A stretch of 64,000 nucleotides of DNA from JABDQZ01 sp963801985 (lineage in GTDB: Bacteria > Pseudomonadota > Gammaproteobacteria > Chromatiales > Chromatiaceae). A model generated the notes under the pieces. The model did no database searches, was not told the DNA's origin, and was given only the letters and a program-made list of their open reading frames with translations. A program made the position numbers and the translations under genes. Positions 58,136-64,000 of this stretch are shown piece after piece. Where the stretch lies: NCBI GenBank assembly GCA_963801985.1, contig CAWDGV010000012.1, forward strand, positions 62,001-126,000. Direction: 5' to 3'. Within the stretch, counting starts at the first letter, position 1. The number at the start of each line of letters is the position of its first letter.

Positions 58136-58545
58136 TGTGTGGAGGTGTGATTTATGAGTATGCAGGCAAGCGGGTCAAGGCGTATTTCCCGAATCCCGAA
58201 TCCCGTCTACCAGTGAAAATGAAGCTGGGTGAACCTACACTGATGGCCTGGGGACGAAGAAAGGAACAGCCGGGTACATTGCCTCTCGGGGGCTGGGCGC
58301 GCCTGGAATCTATCAAAGACGGGCGCTGGCAAAAATGGCAACCGATACCGGTGAAAATCCCCGTTTCAGATTTTATGGAAAAAGATAACCAGGGAGTAAG
58401 CCACTGGTTTGAGCTGAAAGAGGGTGAATGGATACAGGGGCTGGTCGCCAGAAACGATGCAGAATCGCGAGTTTACGTGGTGACAGTATCTCCACCAATG
58501 ACAGATGCCATTCATGACCGCTGGCCAAGAGTGCTAAGCGGATGA
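58135..58545 (+). CDS. Short SRAP (YedK/HMCES)-like protein
   Basis: 136-residue protein with the SRAP hallmarks: Met then Cys2 (MCGGVIYEYAGKRVKAYFPN), a central WGRRKEQPGTLPLGGWARLE region, and VVTVSPPMTDAIHDRWPRVL where IHDR corresponds to the catalytic His segment of SRAP proteins. E. coli YedK (222 residues) uses Cys2 to trap abasic sites in single-stranded DNA covalently. This one is far shorter than YedK, so parts of the core are missing or replaced, and the Asn and Glu partners of the active site cannot be assigned with certainty. Translationally coupled to the DMT transporter. Confidence 0.72.
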   Translation: MCGGVIYEYAGKRVKAYFPNPESRLPVKMKLGEPTLMAWGRRKEQPGTLPLGGWARLESIKDGRWQKWQPIPVKIPVSDFMEKDNQGVSHWFELKEGEWIQGLVARNDAESRVYVVTVSPPMTDAIHDRWPRVLSG

Positions 58546-58560
58546 TTTGCGGTTGGTGGT

Positions 58561-58764
58561 TTAGCCTTTATTCAGCAGAACAGAGACTGACAGGTGACCG
58601 GTCCCGCATTTTGGGCAGGGGATTGTATGCTGCAGGCTTTCGAGCGTTGTTTCTGGATGTAGGTCCTGTTTAATCAGAAAACGTTTATGACAAAAGCTGC
58701 AATAGCTCACTATCTTGTAGCGGCTTGAGGGAAAATCTGAAATTTTTCTTTCGATTGCCAACAT
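58561..58764 (-). CDS. Small zinc-ribbon protein
   Basis: 67-residue protein with two CxxC knuckles: YCSFCHKRF and IPCPKCGTGH, the layout of a four-Cys zinc ribbon. The rest (KISDFPSSRYKIVSY, HPETTLESLQHT) carries no known motif. It could be a small nucleic-acid or protein-interaction module. ATG at 58764. Convergent with the SRAP-like gene 15 bases away. Confidence 0.68.
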   Translation of the reverse strand: MLAIERKISDFPSSRYKIVSYCSFCHKRFLIKQDLHPETTLESLQHTIPCPKCGTGHLSVSVLLNKG

Positions 58765-59024
58765 TTTGCTATCCGTGCATAAGAGTGTAATTTGTAAAAT
58801 ACTCTTAAAAGTTTATTAATAAATTACAGGTAAAGCAGGAACTTGTCTGTAGGAAAAATCTGATATTGAATCCAATATTGAACAGGGTCTGGAGTGAATA
58901 TTTTCCAGTTTTAGATTTGAATCAAGTCGTTTCAATACCTAATTCCCCCAGTTTTTGTAGAAAACAATCTTTGATACTGTCTATATTATTTACTCGTCAT
59001 TATTTCTATGGAGCGAAGTTCTCA

Positions 59025-59216
59025 ATGTTTGAACTGAATGAAAAAGCATTTAAGGAATGGTTCAAGAAAGTTGCAAATGAAAAGCTTGAATATGCCACTG
59101 TCCGGCTGCAGGCGTGGGAAGAGATGGAAGAAATGTTCAAAGGCGGGGAAGCGCCTTTCTATGAACTGGACGGGGAATATACCCTGTCAGGAAAAACTGA
59201 GGTTTATAGCGGCTAA
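59025..59216 (+). CDS. Small hypothetical protein, 63 residues
   Basis: Short acidic, helical protein: MFELNEKAFKEWFKKVANEK, LEYATVRLQAWEEMEEMFKG, then APFYELDGEYTLSGKTEVYS. GGAG at about 59010 lies 11 bases before the ATG, which is why this start is chosen over upstream ATG codons in the same frame. The pattern is that of a small conserved gammaproteobacterial protein but I cannot name it. The 260-base gap before it holds no other gene. Confidence 0.6.
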   Translation: MFELNEKAFKEWFKKVANEKLEYATVRLQAWEEMEEMFKGGEAPFYELDGEYTLSGKTEVYSG

Positions 59217-59234
59217 GTCAGGACCAGCTTTCTG

Positions 59235-59256
59235 AAAACCCTGGCGTGAGCCAGGG
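59235..59256 (-). terminator. Hairpin terminator for ybiT
   Basis: Perfect 7-bp stem ccctggc-gtga-gccaggg; in the minus direction it is followed by TTTTC. It sits about 10 bases past the ybiT stop and is shared with the convergent small gene. Confidence 0.6.
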
Positions 59257-59266
59257 ATTAACCGGT

Positions 59267-60859
59267 TTATTGTACTGACGTATCGCGCAAGTACTCGTCA
59301 TAAGTACCGCTGTAGTTGGTGATGCCCGTTGACGATAGTTCGATAATGCGAGTTGCCAGTGACGATACAAATTCCCTGTCGTGACTCACAAAAATCAGGG
59401 TGCCCGGATAATTTTCCAGTGCGAGATTAAGTGCTTCGATCGATTCCATATCGAGGTGGTTGGTAGGCTCATCCAGTACTAAAACGTTAGGTTTTTGCAT
59501 CATCAGTCTTCCGAAGATCATTCGGCCTTGTTCACCACCGGAGATCTTGGTGACAGATTTATTGATCTCATCCTGCGAGAACAGCAATCGACCGAGTATG
59601 GCCCGAACGGCCTGTTCATCATCCGTGGGTTTCTTGAAATGACTCATCCACTCGAAAAGGGACATATCGTTGCTGAAATCACCGGAGTGATCCTGCGCAT
59701 AGTAGCCAATGTTGATGTTCTCTGACCATTTAACCGTACCGTTATCCGGTACAAGGTCATGTACCAGGGTGCGTAGCAAGGTTGTTTTGCCGACACCATT
59801 AGGACCGATGATTGCGATGCGCTCACCGACTTCGGCCCTCAGGTTAAGGCCGCTGAACAAAGGTATGCCATCGTAGCCCTTGCTTAGCTCTTCGGTTTCC
59901 AGCGCATTACGATAAAGTTTTTTATCCTGATCAAAACGGATAAAAGGACTTTGACGACTGGAGGGTTTAATTTCAGTAAGTTGAATTTTTTCGAGTTGTT
60001 TGGCGCGCGAGGTGGCCTGCTTGGCTTTTGATGCGTTTGCCGAGAAACGGCTGACAAAAGTTTGCAGCTCAGCAATCTTGGCTTTTTTCTTATCATTGTC
60101 AGCATATTGCTGTTCACGGATCAGGGTGGACGCCGTCATGTAGTCGTCATAGTTACCCGGGAAAACACGTAGCTCACCAAAGTCCAGGTCGGCCATGTGT
60201 GTGCAGACACTGTTCAGGAAATGGCGATCATGCGAGATGATGATCATGGTGCTGTTACGCTCGTTAAGTATTTTCTCTAACCAGCGAATGGTGTTGATAT
60301 CGAGGTTATTGGTAGGTTCATCGAGCAGCATAATGTCCGGATCGGCAAACAAAGCCTGGGCGAGCAAAACACGTAATTTCCAGCCTGGCGCGACAGCACT
60401 CATTAAACCGGTATGTTGTTCTATGGGAATTTCAAGACCTAATAATAATTCACCGGCTCGCGATTCCGCGGTATAACCATCAAGCTCTGCAAATTCCACT
60501 TCGAGTTCGGCGACTTTCATGCCTTCCTCTTCACTCATCTCGGCAAGGGAGTAAATACGGTCCCGCTCTTGTTTTATTTGCCACAAGGCTTGATGGCCCA
60601 TAATGACGGTATCGAGCACTGTGAAATTTTCAAATGCGAACTGATCCTGACCCAGTTTTCCGACGGTTTCATTGATATCAACAGAAACATTGCCTGATGT
60701 AGCTTCTAAATCACCACCCAGTATTTTCATAAAAGTGGACTTGCCGCAGCCGTTAGCGCCGATCAGGCCATAGCGATTGCCATTGCCAAATTTTACGGAA
60801 ATATTTTCAAATAATGGCTTAGGCCCAAACTGCATGGTGATGTTGGCTGTTGTAATCAA
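59267..60859 (-). CDS. ybiT: ABC-F family ATPase, YbiT type
   Basis: Soluble tandem ATPase that acts on ribosomes, 530 residues from the TTG at 60859, the same as E. coli YbiT. First Walker A YGLIGANGCGKSTFMKILGG, signature/Walker B region LFADPDIMLLDEPTNNLDIN, linker with ANASKAKQATSRAKQLEKIQ, second Walker A IAIIGPNGVGKTTLLRTLVH and second Walker B VLVLDEPTNHLDMESIEALN. An ATG at 60904 would add 15 residues (MRALNYQYLSPRK); the TTG is preferred from family length and GGAAG upstream. ABC-F proteins rescue stalled ribosomes or aid peptide-bond formation. Confidence 0.94.
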   Translation of the reverse strand: MITTANITMQFGPKPLFENISVKFGNGNRYGLIGANGCGKSTFMKILGGDLEATSGNVSVDINETVGKLGQDQFAFENFTVLDTVIMGHQALWQIKQERDRIYSLAEMSEEEGMKVAELEVEFAELDGYTAESRAGELLLGLEIPIEQHTGLMSAVAPGWKLRVLLAQALFADPDIMLLDEPTNNLDINTIRWLEKILNERNSTMIIISHDRHFLNSVCTHMADLDFGELRVFPGNYDDYMTASTLIREQQYADNDKKKAKIAELQTFVSRFSANASKAKQATSRAKQLEKIQLTEIKPSSRQSPFIRFDQDKKLYRNALETEELSKGYDGIPLFSGLNLRAEVGERIAIIGPNGVGKTTLLRTLVHDLVPDNGTVKWSENINIGYYAQDHSGDFSNDMSLFEWMSHFKKPTDDEQAVRAILGRLLFSQDEINKSVTKISGGEQGRMIFGRLMMQKPNVLVLDEPTNHLDMESIEALNLALENYPGTLIFVSHDREFVSSLATRIIELSSTGITNYSGTYDEYLRDTSVQ

Positions 60860-60959
60860 GGGAGGCTTCCGAGGTGATAGATATTGATAATTAAGGGCGC
60901 GCATTATGCCACAATGAGGCGCTTAGTGAGCACAGGAAGAGTAAATACCTTAAATTACA

Positions 60960-61246
60960 TCAATTTTTTGGGGTGTCATTAGTGCAGCCCAACAGCCTGC
61001 AGCTGTTGCCAACCAGATTCCGGTGGTTGAAGCTTTATTTAATGAGACCCTGATTGCACATCCAGGCTGGTGGTGTAAGCGTGCATCAGGTAAGCTGGAC
61101 AACCCCAGGCATTGGTCTGGGTGTCCTCAGATGAATTGCTTTACATCTATGACAAGGCTCCTGCAAAGCTGTGGAAACGTGTCCGTCAACTGGTAAATGC
61201 CACAGAAATTATTCGCTCCATTCAGCGAAGTAAAGAGAGTTGCTGA
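60960..61246 (+). pseudogene. Decayed coding remnant
   Basis: In the 450-base gap between ybiT and the GNAT gene, two reading frames in series look protein-like. Frame 1 from about 60984: AAQQPAAVANQIPVVEALFN, then ETLIAHPGWWCKRASGKLDN. Frame 2 from about 61118: WVSSDELLYIYDKAPAKLWK, then RVRQLVNATEIIRSIQRSKE, stopping at 61246. A one-base loss near 61105-61118 would join them. No start codon is intact. I do not recognise the family. Confidence 0.5.
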
Positions 61247-61311
61247 AATCGACATATCAATTTGAAATGGATTACTCTTTCTTCAATTTGCTTTATTAGA
61301 GAGTAAGTGGC

Positions 61312-61863
61312 ATGAACATAATAATACGAAAATCAAACGAATCTGACTTCCATGCTGTATCGGCGCTGATGTTGGCTGCATTTGGTAATGCAGAAGGTAA
61401 AGAAATATCGGGCTTAATAACTGAATTGTTTTTGGATAATAGTGCAACACCCAGATTATCACTGGCTGCTATTTCCGAAGGGAAACTTGTGGGTTATATC
61501 TTATTTACACACGCTGGCATTAAGTGTCACGAAAAGAATATTTCCGCCTCAATTCTTGCTCCACTCGCAGTGCATCCAGCATATCAATCTCAAGGAATAG
61601 GCGGTCAGCTTATATCAGAAGGGCTTGCAGCAATGTCGGCCTTGGGTGCGGAGCTCATTTTTGTACTTGGTTACCCCGATTACTATTCCAGGCATGGCTT
61701 TTCAGCAGCTGGCGCACAGGGATTTGAAGCTCCGTATCCTATCCCGGAAAAACATGCAGATGCATGGATGGTCCAGGCCATACAACCGAATATAATTGGA
61801 ACTGTTCAGGGAATGGTCGTTTGCGCCAACGCATTAGACGATCCGAAATACTGGATAGAGTAA
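61312..61863 (+). CDS. GNAT family N-acetyltransferase (YhbS-like)
   Basis: Cytosolic acyl-CoA-dependent acetyltransferase of 183 residues. It has IIIRKSNESDFHAVSALMLA, the central strand GKLVGYILFTHAGIK, the CoA loop LAPLAVHPAYQSQGIGGQLI (Q-x-x-G-x-G/A) and ELIFVLGYPDYYSRHGFSAA, which is the YhbS mark. GAGAG lies before the ATG. The acceptor substrate is unknown. Confidence 0.92.
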   Translation: MNIIIRKSNESDFHAVSALMLAAFGNAEGKEISGLITELFLDNSATPRLSLAAISEGKLVGYILFTHAGIKCHEKNISASILAPLAVHPAYQSQGIGGQLISEGLAAMSALGAELIFVLGYPDYYSRHGFSAAGAQGFEAPYPIPEKHADAWMVQAIQPNIIGTVQGMVVCANALDDPKYWIE

Positions 61864-62028
61864 TCATTTAATAAGCTGTCTACACCAGGTTGCCGTCTCG
61901 GCCTGTATTTCAAAGTCTGAGGTAAGGGTGTTCATGCGGATGGCATGGTTTTAGTGACTCGAAAAAGAAAAAAACAGCTATTATTTATGCTTATCAACAA
62001 CGGAAATCATTAATACAGGATAGCCCCC

Positions 62029-62397
62029 ATGTCAGCAGAAACTTCATCAGATAAGCTTGACCGAATCGTTGTGCAGGCTCGCAGGGATGCAGAGAAGCGA
62101 GACAAAGGTTACCGAGAGCGGGCGCTGAAGATGTACCCGTGGATTTGTGGGCGGTGTGCAAGAGAATTCACTCGTGAAAATCTTCGAGAACTTACGGTGC
62201 ACCATCGAGATCATAATCACGATAATAACCCGCTTGATGGCAGCAACTGGGAGTTATTGTGCATCTATTGCCATGACAATGAGCATTCCCGCTACATTGA
62301 TTCGGAATATGGTAGTGTTGCCTCAGACAAGCAGGAAAATAATAGCACGCATAATCCATTTTCGGGCTTAGCGGATATGCTCAAGGACAAGAAATAA
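62029..62397 (+). CDS. yajD: YajD family HNH nuclease
   Basis: 122-residue HNH-type protein. It has a CxxC zinc pair WICGRCAREFTRENLREL, the HNH core LTVHHRDHNHDNNPLDGSNW (His-His-Asn) and LCIYCHDNEHSRYIDSE with the second CxxC. E. coli YajD is similar in length and layout. Members of this family are presumed endonucleases of unknown biological role. Not adjacent to restriction or phage genes here. Confidence 0.92.
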   Translation: MSAETSSDKLDRIVVQARRDAEKRDKGYRERALKMYPWICGRCAREFTRENLRELTVHHRDHNHDNNPLDGSNWELLCIYCHDNEHSRYIDSEYGSVASDKQENNSTHNPFSGLADMLKDKK

Positions 62398-62484
62398 GTT
62401 TATTTGCATTGCAAATAAAAATTATCCGATTGCCAGCATCCCTAGTGGAACCGGTGGTTGGAGGATTTCTGGCCTGAGCGTCTT

Positions 62485-63198
62485 TTAGACTAAGGAGCTC
62501 TCATTGAGATGAATTTTATCAAGCTGCTCATAGGTTTTATGCAGCCAGGTTTTAACGCGTTGACGTTCAAGTAAACCCAGGGTGGGGCCCATTTTTTTGT
62601 CTTTATTATTGGCAGCTGCCCAGAAACTGGCGCTAATGTGGTCAATTTTGCGCATGGTGGGCGCATGCAGTGCCGGAATATCTATCACTTTGGTATTAAG
62701 TGTCGCTATCCGTTGAGCAATTTCAGGTTCATTAAAGTGACTGAAATTACTGCCTCGGCCAAAATTTCGGGCAATGATATATTCGGCCCTGTCACCATAA
62801 TTATCAAACAGGCTATGTAACAATTGTAGCGAATCGGTCCCATCATCCATGACATGCCAGAAGCTCAACGTCAGGCCAATGTCATCAGCGAGGTCAAGCA
62901 GGCCGCTTTCATTTATCCATAACCCCAGGGGACGCGCAGTTTGTGCTGCCAGGTCGACAATTGCTGTTACTCCGGAGTCGGCTGTCTGTTCTGCGATGCT
63001 GTCAGCACTTTCAAACTGCGTGATATCCACCGGTTCAGAAAAGCTGGTGTAATAGCGCATCATGGCCCCATGTGACAGGTCAGCATCATAGACTTTGAAC
63101 AGGGTTTCCCGGTCTATATAATATTGTGCCAGCAGGCGTGATATGACGGACTTGCCGACACCGCCTTTTTCTCCACCGATAAAATGAATACGACTCAT
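62485..63198 (-). CDS. MinD/ParA-like P-loop ATPase
   Basis: Deviant-Walker ATPase of 237 residues. The N terminus FIGGEKGGVGKSVISRLLAQ has the K-G-G-V-G-K-S loop of the MinD/ParA/Mrp group; the next conserved strand is VYDADLSHGAMM and VIDLAAQTARPLGLWI stands in for the switch II region. No membrane amphipathic helix is evident at the C terminus. The family is present as a stand-alone gene in many gammaproteobacteria and is often called mobilization protein without proof. 29 bases after the VOC-like gene on the same strand. Confidence 0.83.
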   Translation of the reverse strand: MSRIHFIGGEKGGVGKSVISRLLAQYYIDRETLFKVYDADLSHGAMMRYYTSFSEPVDITQFESADSIAEQTADSGVTAIVDLAAQTARPLGLWINESGLLDLADDIGLTLSFWHVMDDGTDSLQLLHSLFDNYGDRAEYIIARNFGRGSNFSHFNEPEIAQRIATLNTKVIDIPALHAPTMRKIDHISASFWAAANNKDKKMGPTLGLLERQRVKTWLHKTYEQLDKIHLNESSLV

Positions 63199-63227
63199 GT
63201 GATTGTTTTCCTATAAGGTGATATTTC

Positions 63228-64000
63228 TTACAAGGGTATGCTGTTGATTGCCTGTGACTGCATCTGCATAAGCTCTTCCTCTACGCCGGCCGCATGTGTC
63301 AGTTCAGCTACATTCTGCTTGGTAAAAAATCCGTCAAAATCACCAAAGCGCTGAACATATTCTATGATTAAGGATGAATGTTCGGAAGCACTGGAGAAGA
63401 TTTGCTTGATGCCTTCTTCCCTGGAGCCAATAACGTCCAGCAGGAATTTCTTACCCTGTCTGGTGATGGAGTCCACGACATAGTCGATATTTTCCATTCC
63501 ATTAAACTCACCATCATTCACACCGATGGCAATATGGTGTAAGCGTGGTCCGTAATTACGTACAAAAGTCTCGGTTGGTGAAGGCAATTTCTCCAGGTGA
63601 TTGACGAAATAAGGCGTATTGTTGGCTGTGAAAACCTTGGCCGGGCTATGGATCTGGTCTTCAAAGTGAACGCTTTTGGTTACATTGGTAGACGAGTTCT
63701 GGTCCTTGATGTCATATGAGCCCCAGTAATAATAACTCGACAATGACAGCCACTCGAGAATGGCAGTCTCCCGGTTTTGACTGTAAATTCGGGTCGCAAG
63801 GTGATCTATCGGGTTAAGAAAATTTTCCAGGTTGAGTTCTTCCTTGAGCTCCTTGGCTTTAAGGTAAGCCTGCTGTACGTCTTCACGAATACTCGACATA
63901 CCCAGCGCATAGGTTCGTAACTGTCCTTCCGGGCGTTCCATGTAAGCAACAATATTGTGCGTATAAGGTGAAGGTTTACTGATGGCAAGATTGCCCGGCA
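63228..64000 (-). CDS. VOC/glyoxalase-like protein (5' end beyond window)
   Basis: Open frame runs from 63228 to the right window edge on the minus strand without a stop, so the N terminus is outside. The visible 257 residues begin PGNLAISKPSPYTHNIVAYM, then MERPEGQLRTYALGMSSIRE. A VOC-type region is seen in GPRLHHIAIGVNDGEFNGME and IIEYVQRFGDFDGFFTKQNV, where His and Glu would be metal ligands. It may be a two-module VOC protein of the 4-hydroxyphenylpyruvate dioxygenase type. An internal ATG at 63941 is not the start. Followed by the MinD-like gene. Confidence 0.68.
   Translation of the reverse strand, partial: PGNLAISKPSPYTHNIVAYMERPEGQLRTYALGMSSIREDVQQAYLKAKELKEELNLENFLNPIDHLATRIYSQNRETAILEWLSLSSYYYWGSYDIKDQNSSTNVTKSVHFEDQIHSPAKVFTANNTPYFVNHLEKLPSPTETFVRNYGPRLHHIAIGVNDGEFNGMENIDYVVDSITRQGKKFLLDVIGSREEGIKQIFSSASEHSSLIIEYVQRFGDFDGFFTKQNVAELTHAAGVEEELMQMQSQAINSIPL

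Noticed and set aside
62399..62419. AT-rich palindrome after yajD (tttatttgca/tgcaaataaa) as terminator
   Set aside because: Strong symmetry but almost no loop, no GC in the stem and no following T-run; probably of no function.

Overview
The window is a chromosomal segment of a gammaproteobacterium. The strongest evidence is a gene order known from Pseudomonas: gshB-tonB-yqgE-yqgF(ruvX)-pyrR-pyrB-pyrX on one strand, divergent from pilG-pilH-pilI-pilJ-chpA-chpC. A tkt-gap-pgk-pyk-fba cluster, a metK-ahcY-metF methyl-cycle block and a YbiT-type ABC-F protein agree with this. I cannot place the organism below class. I see no rRNA, tRNA, IS element, prophage or CRISPR array.

Layout. 0-3.3 kb: end of a LivM/LivH-type amide or amino-acid ABC importer with a Tat-exported binding protein, then a small hotdog thioesterase. 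3.8-8.8 kb: a receiver/DUF3369/HD-GYP protein, a PAS histidine kinase and a TonB-dependent receptor. 9-11.2 kb: an unrecognised 388-residue protein divergent from a GAPDH of the ArsJ-associated type. 11.2-11.5 kb: two long palindromic repeats with a shared core. 11.5-19.2 kb (minus): pyrimidine genes, YqgF, YqgE, TonB, ApbE and GshB, mostly with overlapping ends. 19.4-31.6 kb (plus): a secreted small protein, a rhodanese and the Pil-Chp chemosensory system of type IV pili. Its giant CheA (ChpA) is split by a -1 frameshift. 31.6-36.2 kb (minus): rsmE, metF, ahcY and metK, with an S-adenosylhomocysteine riboswitch before ahcY. 37.2-44.3 kb (plus): transketolase, GAPDH, phosphoglycerate kinase, pyruvate kinase and class II aldolase. 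44.5-64 kb: mixed single genes (cNMP-binding protein, SrkA kinase, glutaredoxin, PurC, PabB, GalU, a DUF3365 haem protein, DUF302, DUF748/AsmA-like, DMT exporter, a short SRAP-like protein, YbiT, a GNAT, YajD, a MinD-like ATPase and a VOC-like protein cut by the window edge).

The Pil-Chp genes form one signalling route: PilJ receptor, PilI/ChpC couplers, ChpA kinase with several phosphotransfer domains, and PilG/PilH response regulators. The TonB in the divergent operon sits where P. aeruginosa has TonB3, which is linked to twitching. The methyl-cycle genes regenerate SAM and remove SAH, and the riboswitch reports SAH to ahcY-metF. The sugar-phosphate cluster supplies lower glycolysis/gluconeogenesis and pentose or Calvin-type carbon rearrangement; no RuBisCO or phosphoribulokinase is present here.

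Two features deserve attention when using this sequence. First, gap, pgk and pyk together carry six single-base insertions within about 3 kb and cannot be read as intact genes, although neighbouring tkt and fba are clean. Sequencing or assembly error is the simplest explanation. Second, intergenic spaces carry several families of short dispersed repeats: 9-nt-period CACAAAG/CACAGAG strings, CCCCGGC hairpins and long cruciforms. I did not find a convincing novel multi-gene system. The best leads are the orphan ArsJ-type GAPDH, the structured leader before the rhodanese/pil cluster, and the PyrK gene fused onto a pyrB-pyrX operon.
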